DNA from: Coptis chinensis
Taxonomy: Eukaryota; Streptophyta; Magnoliopsida; Ranunculales; Ranunculaceae
Assembly (NCBI GenBank): GCA_015680905.1
Contig: CM027377.1
Location: 5,294,501-5,358,500 of the forward strand
Length of the DNA stretch: 64,000 nucleotides
Direction of reading: 5' to 3'
This document shows positions 22,537-34,570 of this stretch, piece by piece (the first letter of the stretch is position 1; every line of letters begins with the position of its first letter). Made by a program: the position numbers and the translations under genes. Below the pieces are notes generated by a model, which was not told the DNA's origin, did not search any database, and was given only the letters and a program-made list of their open reading frames with translations.

Positions 22537-24717
22537 TTAGTGATCACTGTAGTGTCTAAACCAGCAGTATCTCCCTCCATCATGTCCTTCCTCCTTTCCA
22601 GCACTTCTACTATGAATCCACCACAACATATTCGAAAGTGAATTCCCATCATCATGCCCATTCAAGTTTCTGATTTTCTCCAATGCACCTTCCTTATCAT
22701 AAACTCCTTGTAGTGCATAAACGAACCCCTTCCATCCTTCTCCAACCCCTTCTCTTCCCAAAGCTGGCAATGCCCAATTCACCAACTCTCTAGCAAACCC
22801 AGTGTCCGAGAACAAATTCTCGGTAATTGGCAGCAATGGAAGTAACTGAATTCCAAGCCTACACTCCTTCCACGCAGGAGGAGCAAACCAAAGACCACTA
22901 TCCCTCTTGGTAGACCATAACACACCAACAACTCTATTCTCTTTGCTGAATTCATCCTCGTATATTCCCTCCCCTTCTCTCACATGCCACCATGTTTGTG
23001 CCGCTTGAATCTCCAAAGCAGCTAGTGTTGACCCTATCGCTACAAGATGAGTATCACCATAGCTTAATCCCATTAAGGCAGCTGAATAGTAACCATTCAC
23101 AGCCTCACTAGTACTCTCTTGATTACGCCCATCAGCAAATTCAGTCAGTCCTCCAGCCCACGAATGCAGCTTCCACAAATCAAAGTTCCTCAACCGTGGA
23201 TAATGTGAATTTCCCCGCCTACCTAAGTTCATGAAATCTGCCATCATTGAATAAGCTTGAGACCTATACTTCCTTCCCCATGCCGGGTCAATCTTAGCAA
23301 GCACAGCAATACCGTAAAGAAAGTATCCTAGATGGTAATGGTGATCATTATACACCCCGAATCCAAAATCAGCTCCAGAATCCAACGAACCTTGTTTAGT
23401 AACTATTCCTCCCCATTTAGGATCATACAAGAAACCATTGCCATTAAAACTCCCATCCAACCAAGGCTCAATAGACTCCTTTAAAAACTTCTTAACAGTT
23501 GGAATAACGTCGGGATATGATACCTCCTCTGCAATCAGAGCAAACCTAGCAGCTCTAGCAATCAATTTACCGTAAAAGTACGATGAACTCGTCGCTATGG
23601 GAGTTAGACCCTCGACGTCTTTGCAAAGAGCAGAAACAACCTCATCAAAGGATTCTTCTTCTATACCGCCAATCGAATGCCAAGTAACCGAAATGGGATG
23701 CATCTTCAATACCCAAGAGTCTCCTACAACTCCTACAAGATCCCCATCCATACTTTTGTACTTAAAATCCTCTAAAATAGATACATTCCCATGGTCTTTC
23801 GACAAAAGCCGAAGATGAAGAGGATGGGCAAGTAAAAGAAGATCACCCCATCCTTTCTTCTCCCATTTATATTCCAAAGAAAACGGATTGTTAAAAACTG
23901 CCTCCCCTTTCACTGGATAACAACAACTAAACCGATCGAGTATCGATTCATAATAGCCATTAGAATCCGGTAAGATTGCAAACCTGAGTACACCAGAAAA
24001 TTCACTAGTTGTAATGCTAGACATACCAGAAGTGAAACTCAACGGTGAAGATGAATATAATATCCATGTTTGGTTGTTGTTCATTTTAATGGTGTGCTTA
24101 GTTTGATTACTGTTTGAAGACACAGAGAGAATGGCATGAATGGTTGATATGTAAATTGGGGTAGGACTAGAAACAGCACATGTTATAAAAGGACTACCTC
24201 GTACTAAAAAGAAACGTAGATTTGGTGGGATGTCTAAAGTAACACTAAGATCACTAAATGATGAGACTTTGTGATCGTGGGCCGCCTCATTTTGAGGAGA
24301 TGAGATGGTGAGGTCAGCAATGAAGATTTGGTAAATGAAAGCAGTTGTGACAAAACGAGATGGGTGGCAAAGAGTAAGTGAAGATTGAGATGATTTGACG
24401 ATGTAAGGGTGTATGTATTCAGGTTGGTCACCATTTTTGAGAACAAAGTTTTGGAAGAATGAGTTGGTGGGAAGAGGTGACGAGAGAAGATTTGGAGAGA
24501 AAAAACGAGATGGGTCTGGGAGTATTGTTGATTGTATGTGTGGGAAGAGAAATGGGGTGGCAGACGATGAAGACATGGTGGGTTGAGGTGGTGGAGATGG
24601 AGGAGGGGTCGAGGAAGGAGAGAAAGAGTCTTGCTGTGATGGCTTTGAAGGTCTTCGGCGTTTTTTAAAGGCCTTGGAGACTATGGTTTTGACTCTTCGT
24701 TTGAGTTTTTTCAACAT
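22537..24717 (-). CDS. Endo-1,3-beta-glucanase, glycoside hydrolase family 81
   Basis: A complete 726-residue single-exon frame. GH81 enzymes hydrolyse internal beta-1,3-glucosidic bonds by inversion; in plants they are linked to callose turnover and attack on fungal walls (family knowledge). An N-terminal basic and Pro/Ser-rich leader (residues 1-55) has no clear signal peptide. The N-terminal beta-domain spans about 57-310 and includes PTNSFFQNF and SPFITC. The (alpha/alpha)6 catalytic part spans about 375-715, with YNDHHYHLGYF at 456-466 (catalytic Asp region), HSWAGG at 518-523 and NQESTSEAVN at 532-541 (catalytic Glu region). The ending LSNMLWWIHSRS is typical. The start at 24717 could instead be Met48, which aligns better with copy A. 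Its 3' flank is interrupted by the MULE. Confidence 0.93.
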   Translation of the reverse strand: MLKKLKRRVKTIVSKAFKKRRRPSKPSQQDSFSPSSTPPPSPPPQPTMSSSSATPFLFPHIQSTILPDPSRFFSPNLLSSPLPTNSFFQNFVLKNGDQPEYIHPYIVKSSQSSLTLCHPSRFVTTAFIYQIFIADLTISSPQNEAAHDHKVSSFSDLSVTLDIPPNLRFFLVRGSPFITCAVSSPTPIYISTIHAILSVSSNSNQTKHTIKMNNNQTWILYSSSPLSFTSGMSSITTSEFSGVLRFAILPDSNGYYESILDRFSCCYPVKGEAVFNNPFSLEYKWEKKGWGDLLLLAHPLHLRLLSKDHGNVSILEDFKYKSMDGDLVGVVGDSWVLKMHPISVTWHSIGGIEEESFDEVVSALCKDVEGLTPIATSSSYFYGKLIARAARFALIAEEVSYPDVIPTVKKFLKESIEPWLDGSFNGNGFLYDPKWGGIVTKQGSLDSGADFGFGVYNDHHYHLGYFLYGIAVLAKIDPAWGRKYRSQAYSMMADFMNLGRRGNSHYPRLRNFDLWKLHSWAGGLTEFADGRNQESTSEAVNGYYSAALMGLSYGDTHLVAIGSTLAALEIQAAQTWWHVREGEGIYEDEFSKENRVVGVLWSTKRDSGLWFAPPAWKECRLGIQLLPLLPITENLFSDTGFARELVNWALPALGREGVGEGWKGFVYALQGVYDKEGALEKIRNLNGHDDGNSLSNMLWWIHSRSAGKEEGHDGGRYCWFRHYSDH

Positions 24718-26040
24718 ATTTTTGATGAGGTGGAATGACTTGGTTGGTGCTAATTTTTGGTTAGGTGTTTGAGTTGATGAATGTTGGACACTTGGACCTC
24801 AATAAGGGGGATGAATTTGTAGAATTTAAGACTTGAGATGCACAATATAAGGAGAGATGTATCAACTATAAACTCATTGAAGAGACATGTAGGAAGAAGA
24901 TATGTATGAACTAGACATTCTTTGAAGTGTGGGAAGAATGATGTTGGGAAGAAGGTTGGATTGAAAGGAAAGTTGAGAGATGGGATTTTGGTATCTGGGG
25001 GCATGAGTATGTGAGTTTGCAAGTTATGTATAGGGAATTTGATTAGTTGAGTGAGGGAGGGGATATGTTAATGGAGTAGGTATGTTTGGTAAGCAAGGGA
25101 TAGAATTTAATTCTTTTTCAATCAAGGGTTGAGGGATTAGTTATAATTTGAATTGGATATAGATTTGTAATGGAGATGAATGTTGCCATGTTGAAAGTTG
25201 CTACTATGGTTATGCATCTATAAACAGACTTAATAGGCATGTAGGTGGTGGATTCTGGAAGGTACGATAGCTGGAAAAGAAAGAAAAGCATAGTGTGAAG
25301 GAAATAATTCTAGTACTGAGTTTTTTGTATGACTTCAGAACTGAACTAGGTAGAGTTCTGTACAACTGTACACAGTACACGTACAAATCAATCATTTCAT
25401 CAATTTTTTGCAATAATATACGAAATCAAAGTTTCAATATGTTTTGTTGCAACTTGCAAGAGTTGGCACTCATTGATAATCTAAACTCTTATTCACTTGC
25501 AAGAACCACAGTACTCTGGTAAGTCAATGTATTACATAAACTCGACAAGTGATCAAAACATAAAACTCCTGTTTAGTTGCAAGTTGCAACAAACATACAT
25601 TACCTGCTTCCATAATAATTTAGCCTAAAAAGTACCTGAAAGAGACTATAACAGTTCCACTAATCAACTATCAAGTATCAACTACTGGCATTACTCTTGC
25701 AATAGGGGTGGTTGTTATCCTAATTCCTAATCCACTTACTCATTATCCAAGCAAACCTGAACCTTAAGGAAGTAGTTGTAAATGGCATTACAGGAATAGA
25801 AGGTTGCTACCAAGCCACCTATAAAAACGAGATAAGAAGCAAAAGGTTAGTTTTTCAAATGGTGCAGTCTAACCCCAGCATAGGAAAAAAGGCCATGAGA
25901 AAGTCATATTATATAATCAGATTTATAAGGAACAATAGATTATAAAAAAGTTACACTGAATAAGATAGAGACATGATACAAACTTTGATCCATAGTGTTT
26001 ATACGCATACTTTTAGTACGGGTTGTGGATTACCTTACAA
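24718..26040. other. Upstream region of the intact GH81 gene
   Basis: Noncoding. A TATA-like CCTTATATTG (minus strand, about 24842-24851) lies ~125 bases before the start codon and could be the promoter core. Other open frames are short and featureless. Confidence 0.4.
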
Positions 26041-27035
26041 TCACTCAACATCATATCCTTTCTCTTGGAGGTCTGAGAGGACCTCATTCCTCATTCTAAA
26101 CCACATCTTCAGAGATTCTTTTTCAAACTTCTTTGATTGCAATTTCTTCTGAAAATTATCAGAATCTTCCCCAGTTTCAATTAGTCCTTTGGGTCCAATG
26201 GTAGTGCCAATTGCGCCTCCGCTAGCGATAAATGCATCAGTAGCCTCTGTGTCACCTGGATATGGAAATCTTCGGCGCTCATACAAGTGCGCCATCTCCT
26301 TTTCTTCCTAAAATAACAAGTGTATGTTTAGCCTTTCGACAACTGCATTTCTATATCTAATTTTCAGAACAAACTAACTAATATAGACTCTGGATTATAA
26401 CCATTCAAGTTAAGTTCGTAAAAGTTGAGGCCGAGCTGCACCACTGCTGGCACTCCCATGCTACTCTCGTCAAATATGGCTTTTGCATTTGTTTCTTTTT
26501 TTGTTCTCCCCAACCATTTTCTGCCCTTCTAAACTTTGCTTCCTAAACATAGGTTTCATTGGAAATATCTGACCAATCTCCCCTCTTATAGTACTAATAT
26601 GGTATTTCATATCTTCGACAAGTCCAAAAAGATTATGAGTCTTAAATACTCTCCCTATTTCAAAACAAAGCTAAGGGCTTCCACACTGTTTGATTAAAAT
26701 TTATATGCATATGTGTAAACTAAGGTTTCTTGAACTTGACAACAAAAAAATGATTTGCCTATAAAAAAACGAAAGATACCTTGGGTTTGGGCTTAAGCGT
26801 CATCCAACCAAGGGGAGATGTCTCATTCCACCACCAAGCCACACCAAAGCATGTGTATGTACATAGTAGAGCTTTTCCTATTTGCTTCCAGAAATAGTGA
26901 TCTTCCTTTCCCAATCCCACTTTCCTGATAACAAAAACAATGTATCTAACTAGTAAAAAAAAAATAGCATAATTTATGTTAAAGCTCTAAGTCCACTTAC
27001 TTCAGAAACCTTTCTGCATTAAATGACTTCGACAT
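26041..27035 (-). CDS. Conserved small plant protein, three exons (possibly a plant-specific complex I subunit)
   Basis: Exons 27001-27035, 26780-26924 and 26041-26307 join in phase into 148 residues. It starts MSKSFNAERFLKKVGLGKED. A Trp-rich, probably membrane-embedded stretch follows (CTYTCFGVAWWWNETSPLGW), then a Lys/Pro turn. The hydrophilic tail holds HLYERRRFPYPGD, IGTTIGPKGLIETGED and a charged C-terminus ending EKGYDVE. All splice sites are GT-AG. The architecture recalls plant-specific mitochondrial complex I small subunits (the P1 type), but I recall that family only loosely, so the function is tentative. The 5' UTR appears to have its own intron (acceptor TTGCAG just upstream of the ATG, likely donor near 28276) that contains the hAT element at 27183-28215. 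Confidence 0.8.
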
Positions 27036-27182
27036 TTAACAAGCCTGCAACCAAAACAAAACTTCTGAGTGAGGAATTTCGTCAAACATTTGAGACACGT
27101 TTACCAACACAATGTGTAGACTAAACCGGAAGACATCACCAATACTTAAGTGTTGGTAATGAGAAGAAGATGCAATGCAAAT

Positions 27183-28215
27183 CAGTGGCGGAGCCAGGGG
27201 GGTCCCAGGGTACACCCTGGTGCACCCTCAAATTTCCTTAACAAAATATATATACTTCACTACAAACTTTTGCTTGGTCAGTGACAAAAAAGAAAGACCA
27301 ACATCTCTTTTAGTAATGTAAGAGGAAAACATGTTTAAAATAAGAAAAAACTAGAGCTAGTGAATGAGGGAGAGTTGAGTTGGCAGACCTGAATCTGATC
27401 GTGCCTCATTTTCTCAATGAGGAAGATGATGACATCATCTTTCTTTTAAATCAAGTCTTGAGTTGGGTAGCCCGCCCATATCTTACGCCCATATATATCA
27501 AGTCTTAAGCCTATACAACTGTTAAAAGTTCATGGACCCTACTAGAATGTAATTTCTTTCGGCCCACATAGCATTAAATCATATTCGGGCTTTATTTCAT
27601 TTTGACCGATCACACTCAAGCATACTAACTATCCAACCCATTTACTAGAATAATAATAAAAAAAAAATAAAAGCCAACAAGTAAAAAAAATAAAAGGAAA
27701 ATATCTTCTTTACAATTATTAATTACTCTACTTAAAGATATCTCGTGGACTCATTTTACTATGGAGGAGCATGAAGAGCGTATACGTATTGTATTGAGGT
27801 ATTGCTAGACCAGAAGTTGTACGCTAAGTTCAGCTCACGCTTTAAGATTTGTAGGAATGACGCAGAAATAAAGTAGAATCTATTTGTTGTCGATTTGGAT
27901 TCTATAAAAAAAAAAAAATCAGAGCGTGATAGTTACTCCTAGGAAGTACAGTAGATGTGAGTTTTGATCTAATACTTCCAAATTTAAAATTTTGTTACCT
28001 AAACTATAATATGATTTTGTAATTGATAACATACACTACAAAAAATTTGTTGTTTGTATAACAGTATTAAAAAAACAAAATAAAACGATAGACTCACAAA
28101 TGTTAAACTTAAGAAAAAAACAAGAAAAACGCGTATATGTTTTAATTGAATTTGCGCTGAAAAATTTGTAGTGATAATCGGCTCACCCTGGAATCAATTC
28201 CTGGCTCCGCCACTG
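27183..28215. mobile_element. Non-autonomous hAT element in a 5' UTR intron
   Basis: Perfect terminal inverted repeats CAGTGGCGGAGCCAGG / CCTGGCTCCGCCACTG and an exact 8-bp target duplication ATGCAAAT (27175-27182, 28216-28223). It is 1033 bp, AT-rich inside, with no transposase. Confidence 0.93.
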
Positions 28216-28459
28216 ATGCAAATAATAAAACCACTTAAAAAATACACAGAATTATAGAGAAGAATTGAATTACCAGAATGCAACAGGGGAAAACACCAAC
28301 GAAAATGAGGAATCGGCTTAATTGACGACCCCCTTGCACGATGGACACGACGCCAGCCAGGCCTACGTTTGTGGAATTTCGTGATATCAATTGATTTTTC
28401 AGAGTGTCGGCATTTAAACTACAGAAATGTTTTTGGTATCCCTAAAGTTTGATTATGTT

Positions 28460-28847
28460 GGGCTGTCAATGGGCCGGGCCAGGCCCAAAGCCCGATTGAA
28501 TCCGAACTTATATGACAGATTGAATCCGAACTTATAAGATAGGGACTTGTCCGATAAGACTATTGAGCCAGTTATGGACATATCCCGTCCGACCCGATAA
28601 CGGCCCAGTTCGAAAACTAAGATTATTTTTTTAGTTTTTCAAATAAGTACTATTAAATTTGTAACTATTAGTATACATAAAATGTTAAAAGGTTTGATGG
28701 ATTAGTGTTGTAGTGCCACATATAAAACTTGGGTTGGAGTCTTACTGCTCAAGTCCGGCCGGACTTAGACTTTCTAAATGTAAATATAATTTGGACAGGA
28801 CTTGGACATAGGTGAGTCCTGTTCAAATCCGGCCCGTTGACAGCCCT
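28460..28847. mobile_element. Small hAT-like MITE
   Basis: Inverted ends GGGCTGTCAATGGGCCGGGCC-like on the left (from about 28460) and GGCCCGTTGACAGCCC on the right (ending about 28846). Flanks GATTATGT and AATTACGT form an imperfect 8-bp duplication. The interior repeats GAATCCGAACTTAT twice. Confidence 0.65.
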
Positions 28848-29325
28848 AATTACGTAACACTTTTCTGTCGACAGATTTCAGGGGCCACAAATAAGGCAAG
28901 TTTAGCTGCAAATGTCCACATGCGTCCATGACTATGACTATTGATTATTACGGAAACGCAACGAGTTACATTTCACTTGTAAATTCTTCAGAGAGAAGTT
29001 TTTTTAGATGCACTTTTGGACCAAAAACTTTATCCTCCTCTCCATGCTTTTTTCTTAAACGAACGCACTTTGCTAGATTCGTTCCCCAATAGTTAGGATT
29101 TAGGAGCGAATACGATACTATGTGTATCAGAGCATCTCTAAGAGATTGTATAGCAAGATCCCTCGAAAAATACATAAGATCTCACCAAAGGCACTATTAC
29201 AACCAGCCGTTTTTGCCACAAAACTAAAGTGCATGTTTGTATGGTCCTATGGAAAGGTGCCACTAGGTTCAGACTTTAACACAATCCACTCGTTATAGTC
29301 GCAGGTGAGTAAGGTTCCAAAAGAT
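28848..29325. other. Upstream region of the Cys-rich gene
   Basis: No gene supported. A 69-codon minus-strand frame at 28966-29175 has no recognisable domain. A donor-like CAGGTGAGT at 29302-29310 hints at a spliced 5' leader. Confidence 0.35.
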
Positions 29326-29670
29326 ATGAGAAGAAAGGTTTCTTCCTCTTCTTCTCATTGTTCGTCCCATTCTTCCGTGAAGAAAACTTATCAAACTGAG
29401 TGTTGTTACCAAGCGACTGAATGTGGTATTAGTGTCTGTGCGTTGTGCATATGTTGTCCATTAACCATCTTATGGTGCTGTGTGAAATTTCCTTGCAAAG
29501 TTGCGTGGCAAATTGGGAAACGTTTGATGGATTCAAATTGTTGTAGATCGGACAGCATGAGAGTCATTTCTGCATCAACATCATTTTCAGATACAGGTAG
29601 TGAAGACTACTCGAGAACTAAAGTTGGTCGACGAATTCAGGTACCAGAAAGACAGAAGGCATATCATTAA
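29326..29670 (+). CDS. Cysteine-rich small membrane protein
   Basis: The ATG at 29326 gives 114 residues. A Ser/His/basic N-terminus (MRRKVSSSSSHCSSHSSVKK) precedes a dense Cys segment (TECCYQATECGISVCALCIC) and a hydrophobic stretch continuing CCPLTILWCCVKFPCKVAW, then a basic GKRL and a polar tail (SFSDTGSEDYSRTKV). The in-frame GTG at 29305 overlaps a perfect donor-like CAGGTGAGT, so the ATG is preferred. The layout CCP-x-IL...K-x-P-x-K...KRL also occurs in the protein at 56470-56931. Such plant proteins are uncharacterised; Cys palmitoylation or metal binding is possible but unproven. Confidence 0.7.
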   Translation: MRRKVSSSSSHCSSHSSVKKTYQTECCYQATECGISVCALCICCPLTILWCCVKFPCKVAWQIGKRLMDSNCCRSDSMRVISASTSFSDTGSEDYSRTKVGRRIQVPERQKAYH

Positions 29671-31700
29671 ACTATTTTGTAGTGGCTCCTTTGTTTCTTT
29701 TTCAGTTTTTGGGCCAAGCCTTGTATAGTGTCGTCTTTTGAATTTGCATTTGGTAGTGACGAGATGCATTGAAAGGAATTCCGAGTTTCATATACTATTC
29801 ATGGATTCTTCATTACTTCATACCCTGCGCACATAGAACAATTTTGTCAGCCTTACACTTTCCATTGAGAAAATATTGTTTCCTTCGAATCCTAGTATAG
29901 CTACAGCTTATCCCTTAAATTTAATAGATACTTTACAATGTGTAACAAATAAATATAACAATCATCATGTTATTTTTTCTTGGACAAACCTCCTCTGAGA
30001 GCACATAAAATTGGTAACAGGCAGGGATTATCAGCAGATAAAAGGGTCGTGCATCAGCATCTACAGAAGGCGACGTCCTAAAAACGTCATGCATCAGCAT
30101 CTAATCGCTATTAAAATAAACTACATTTGTTGCTGGTGATTTAAATAGCTGTCAAATAAAATGTTACATTTACTCTAACCCAGTTCCCATGAACCAAGTT
30201 AATTTACATGTCTAATTAGACTGCAAACCACCGAAGAGTGAAGTGCAAGTCCGCAAGAAAACACTTGACCGACGTGATTACATCTAAAGGAGATTAGACT
30301 GACGGGGAATCCTGAGCCATAGCTGAAAAAATGCAGAGCACAAGAAATGCTGGTGTTTGAGCCTAATACTTTTGACATGTGCAGAGATAAACACACGCAC
30401 ACACATATATATATGAAACCACAAAATTACAATACTTCGGGTTCACACCACCAGGATATGATCAATACAACAAGACAATAAACTATTACGTTTGATAAAC
30501 TGAACCGATTCTTAACGGTCAAATAACACAATACAAAACGATGCAGAATCAACAACTTCAGGTTTTTTAAGTATCCTTATTCTACTTATAAGCCCGTACT
30601 AGTTACACCCTGTGCAACTCTAAAACATGGACACACTATTGGCAGGAGAACCATAAAAGGTCAAATGACTTGGCAATTCAATAAGGAGCATTAAGTGTAC
30701 ACATTGAAGTAGTCTATTTTCCACTTAAACCTAAAAAGTATTATGCAAAGGAGCATAATCAAGAAACTTAATAGTTTGTCCATAAGATGAAGACGGTAGC
30801 CCTCACATGAGAGCTTCCCTCTAATATGCTAATATGATATCCAGCTTCAAACATATAGCTGCAAGATACAAATGCGTTACATAGCGAGAAAAACACAAAA
30901 CAGAGGACAACTACACACAAGCCAGATCTAAATCCCGAGGTGGTTGAAGTAGCGACACAATTGAAATGCAATATTTTTTTCATTAGATGAATTCACAATC
31001 CTTACATGACTACTTATTATCATCTATGCACAAGGAGAGGTAAACAAACACTCCGGACATGTCTGACAGCAGAAAATATAGCACATTGTAGTATTATTAA
31101 AACGTGGCACCACAATTTATATCACAGACGGCATTCTCATATATGAGTGCAGATTCACATCTACTACCAACAAAAGATTGCCAACCAGATTTGATGTATA
31201 CGCCACAAACAAAAAATAGCATCCAATCAGCAATCATCAGTATGCAATGCTTTAAAACCAATACCACATTCATAACAAATATTTTCACAACTCAAATATT
31301 CGTCTTAAGAATCATTTTGGCATTGATTCTTTCAGAAAGAAGTAGTTCTGAAACAATGGTTTTATTTTTATGATTCCCGTTTTAGGTACCACACTTCCAA
31401 GTTTCACCTTCTTTCATCATCACTTGTTGCAAGACACTAATGTAGTATCAAAATCAGGTTACGAGCACTACAAGTAGAAAAATATGAACATGTACATTTC
31501 ACCAAATACACTAAAACAATGGAATTCAAATTCTAATATCTAGAACACTGACGGCATTTATTGTTTCAAACAATTCCCCAATAATGTCTACAATATAAAG
31601 TTCAAAAATCCTACTTGTAGAGTTAACTGATAGACACATGCCTGACTGACAATCAAAATCATCAAATGATAGAATACAGAAAGCATATTTGTAAACAACA
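29671..31700. other. Noncoding region downstream of MIR162 and of the Cys-rich gene
   Basis: No protein-coding gene is supported. Short AC/AT repeats lie at about 30392-30412. Because the MIR162 primary transcript runs leftward from about 31.8-32.1 kb, parts of this stretch may be its downstream exons, but I cannot define them. Confidence 0.4.
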
Positions 31701-31733
31701 TTGATAATAAATAATATGAAAGTAAGGGGCCGG

Positions 31734-31826
31734 CCGGATGCAGAGGTTTATCGACCGATTCATGTATTGCTTTTTTATTCTTCAACTTATTGCAATCCAG
31801 GAACAGATCGATAAACCTCTGCGTCC
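31734..31826 (-). ncRNA. MIR162: miR162 precursor hairpin
   Basis: On the minus strand the 3' arm (31754 to 31734) matches mature miR162 over its 21 positions apart from one base near the 3' end (it ends CATCCGG instead of CATCCAG). It starts TCGATAAACCTCTGCA. The 5' arm (31826 to 31806, GGACGCAGAGGTTTATCGATC in two parts: GGACGCAGAGG and TTTATCGATC) matches the usual miR162 star strand. The arms pair almost fully; the loop region of ~50 nt contains an extra stem (ATTGCAA/GCAAT). miR162 targets DICER-LIKE1 mRNA, giving feedback control of microRNA processing (established). The miRNA-side arm position (3p) is as in known plant MIR162 genes. Confidence 0.92.
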
Positions 31827-31849
31827 GAACACACATACAACAACACATT

Positions 31850-34570
31850 TTTTTTTTTTTCAATATTAGATCTTGAGAATAATCAAACAAACAAGCCCAA
31901 TCGAAACACAAATTAATGCACCTATCAAAAAAACAAGAAGAGCAGATAAGCAGATCTGAAATTTCGGAATGAAAATCGAGATTTTGTTGTATTGAGGGCG
32001 GGGGGGTAGTTGGGTTGAGTAGAAGTGCAGAACGAACGAGGAATCTGTGAAAGGATCGTCGTCATTGTCGTACGGTCCTTTTTAAGGCTTTGTAATTATT
32101 AGCTGGTGCTCTTGCCTGCCTTTTTTTAGGGTGGTCAACTAATTGCTTTTCTATAAGAGGTTGCAATCAGCTGCCTCTCAAGTCTTGATAGCACTGTTGC
32201 GAACCCATTTTTGCTGCAATGTTTGTACGCTGAGTTTGCTTCCAGCCCAATGAGAACATACCAGTATACCACACACAATTGAAACATATCATATTATCTT
32301 CGTCAACAATCTCTATATTCACTCCCATCCCAACCCATCTCTTTGTGTGATGATTTTTTTTTTTTCCGATGGAGTGTGATGAGCTTTTAACTCTTCAAGG
32401 CCTATTTGTGACATTTGAAGTTTGGAATCAAATTTCTATTATTATTAAAAAACAATTGAATTTTAGTTTAAGTTTAATTTTCAACAACCAAAATTGAATG
32501 GTATTTCTCGATCAAAAAAAAATTGAATGGTATTTAGATGTTTTTGACTTTTGATTGCGGAGTTCACCATTAATCGAAATGAATTTATGATATTTGGCTA
32601 CTTCAAAACATTGAGATCAACTATTAATAACCTTATGATACAGTTAATTTTACTTTGTTTTGGAAAACGGTCTTTTATTTATAGGCCATGTGGTTGTTTC
32701 TCATTTGTCCAGAAGCAAACTCAGCATCCCAAAAATTCAGCAAAAATGGATTCCACTGTTGCACATTTTTTTTTAGTAATAATAATGGACAAAATTTATA
32801 TGGTCAGGAATTCAGGATTCACTAGATGTGGTACGGTCCTTCTTGTTGCTAGTTGCCACCATAAGATTTATATGTTCGGTGTTCACTTTTTGAATTAACG
32901 AAAGATTGGGTGGTTTGCATGATTGCAACAATCTAACATGCTTCGTTTTGGTGGACATTCTGGTGTGCTCAACAAATATATGTCAAATTGTCAATAACTC
33001 AATATACACACACTTTGAGCCAGTTGGTTTTCATTTTAGAATATTCTTATCAAATATCTCACCTCTAACCTATATACATAGATGGATATAGGGGGTGCGT
33101 GTGGGGACGGTTGTACTCCTTGAGATTAAAAAAGCTTCACTATTACATAACTAATTGTTTAGAAAAATCTTCAAACTATAATGATTCGCATCCACAATTT
33201 TTTTAGCAAACTTTCACTACCTGCTTTTTCAAAATTTTTACAACTATAGTAAGAATATGATCAACAAAAAAAAAAATAGTATGAAAAAAAAAACTAATAA
33301 AAAACATTCCAATAAACCAACTTTTTTTTACCTTTCTTTTTGTCCTTACAAAATTATCATTTATATATAATTTATTTTTAGTCCAAAACCATTAAAGATT
33401 AACAAATGTGTCTTTGAATGTTTGATGGGTTGATGAGACTAAAACAAATAGCCAAAAGCCCAAAGCCGAACCAACCAATTTGTATAGTTCTAATCACTCA
33501 TAACAAACTCTTATGCTCTTCTTCCTTTCTTTCACTCTCAATCCTTAAACAAACGTTCAGACCTCAACCCAAAAAAAAAAACAAAAAACAAAAAACACAA
33601 ATTCATAAATGACTTGTGGCGCAGCTTGTTGTACGTTTGTCCTAATTATTTATATAACTCATTATCATTATCAATAAAATTTTCACTTAAAAAAAACAAA
33701 AAACAAAACAATGTAATTTAATATTTTCAATGTTAATCTTTTATAAGTCTATATAACATTATATATAATGATATAACATTATAAGTCTATATAATGTTAT
33801 AATAATGTAATAATGTTATATATAATGATATAACATTATAAGTTTATATAATGTTATAATGTTATATAGACTTATAACATTATAGGAAGTTAACACTTTG
33901 TTGAATAGTTGTAGACATAGTAGTATCAATTAATGGCTTAAGTGCTTAAAGTAGTTAACTTTATCACCATATTAAATTCTTAGTAATCAATGCACTATAG
34001 TTTTGTGAAGTGAAATAAATACATAATTTTGTTGGTCTTTATTATTTAGACCTTCTGACAAAAAAATAAATAAAATAAAAAATAGTTTTTTTTGTGGGGT
34101 GGGGTATGTACATAATCTCGCACCCCCTAACTTAGAATCCTGATTCCATCCCTACCTATATATAGTTCGTAAACTATCTCAAATAGATAGAACTTTCTCA
34201 ATAATCCTGGTCCTTTAGAACTAAAATAACATTTAACCAAACCTCTCATGATTCAAACAATTTTTTGTTGTAATGATCTCTCCTCTCTGTTCTCAGGCCC
34301 CTTGCTCTTTGTCGGGGAAAACTAAGAAAACGAGGGCGACTTCAAGAGTGCACCTGTCACTTGGTTCACTTCTCTAAGGCAATTCGAGAGTACGACGTCG
34401 GTCTAATAGCCTGTTAAGGAAGCGTAACATGCATTGCATTTCTATATTCATTATCTCCATCTTTAATTATTATATTGAACACGCAGTGCACGTCCATATG
34501 CATTATAGCTTGTGTACTGACCTGGCCGTGTGAATGCAGGACTACTCACGCACCACCAATTCAATGATGG
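31850..34570. other. Upstream of MIR162 and AT-rich intergenic DNA
   Basis: 31850-32110 is the probable promoter and 5' region of the MIR162 transcript. From 32.3 to 34.3 kb the DNA is very AT-rich without supported genes. GGGGGTGCGTGTGG near 33091 and GCACCCCCTAACTTAG near 34119 may be inverted ends of an old element with unclear borders. Confidence 0.4.
33735..33890. repeat. AT-rich inverted/tandem repeat (TATAACATTATA type)
   Basis: Repeated units of TATAACATTATAAGT and their reverse complements (ACTTATAATGTTATA type). The stretch can fold into several hairpins. Noncoding. Confidence 0.75.

Noticed and set aside
23597-24668. Plus-strand frames across the GH81 gene
   Set aside because: Antisense shadows of the intact minus-strand coding sequence.
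31588-31911. 107-codon minus-strand frame
   Set aside because: It overlaps the MIR162 hairpin; the hairpin conservation explains the locus and the peptide has no domain.
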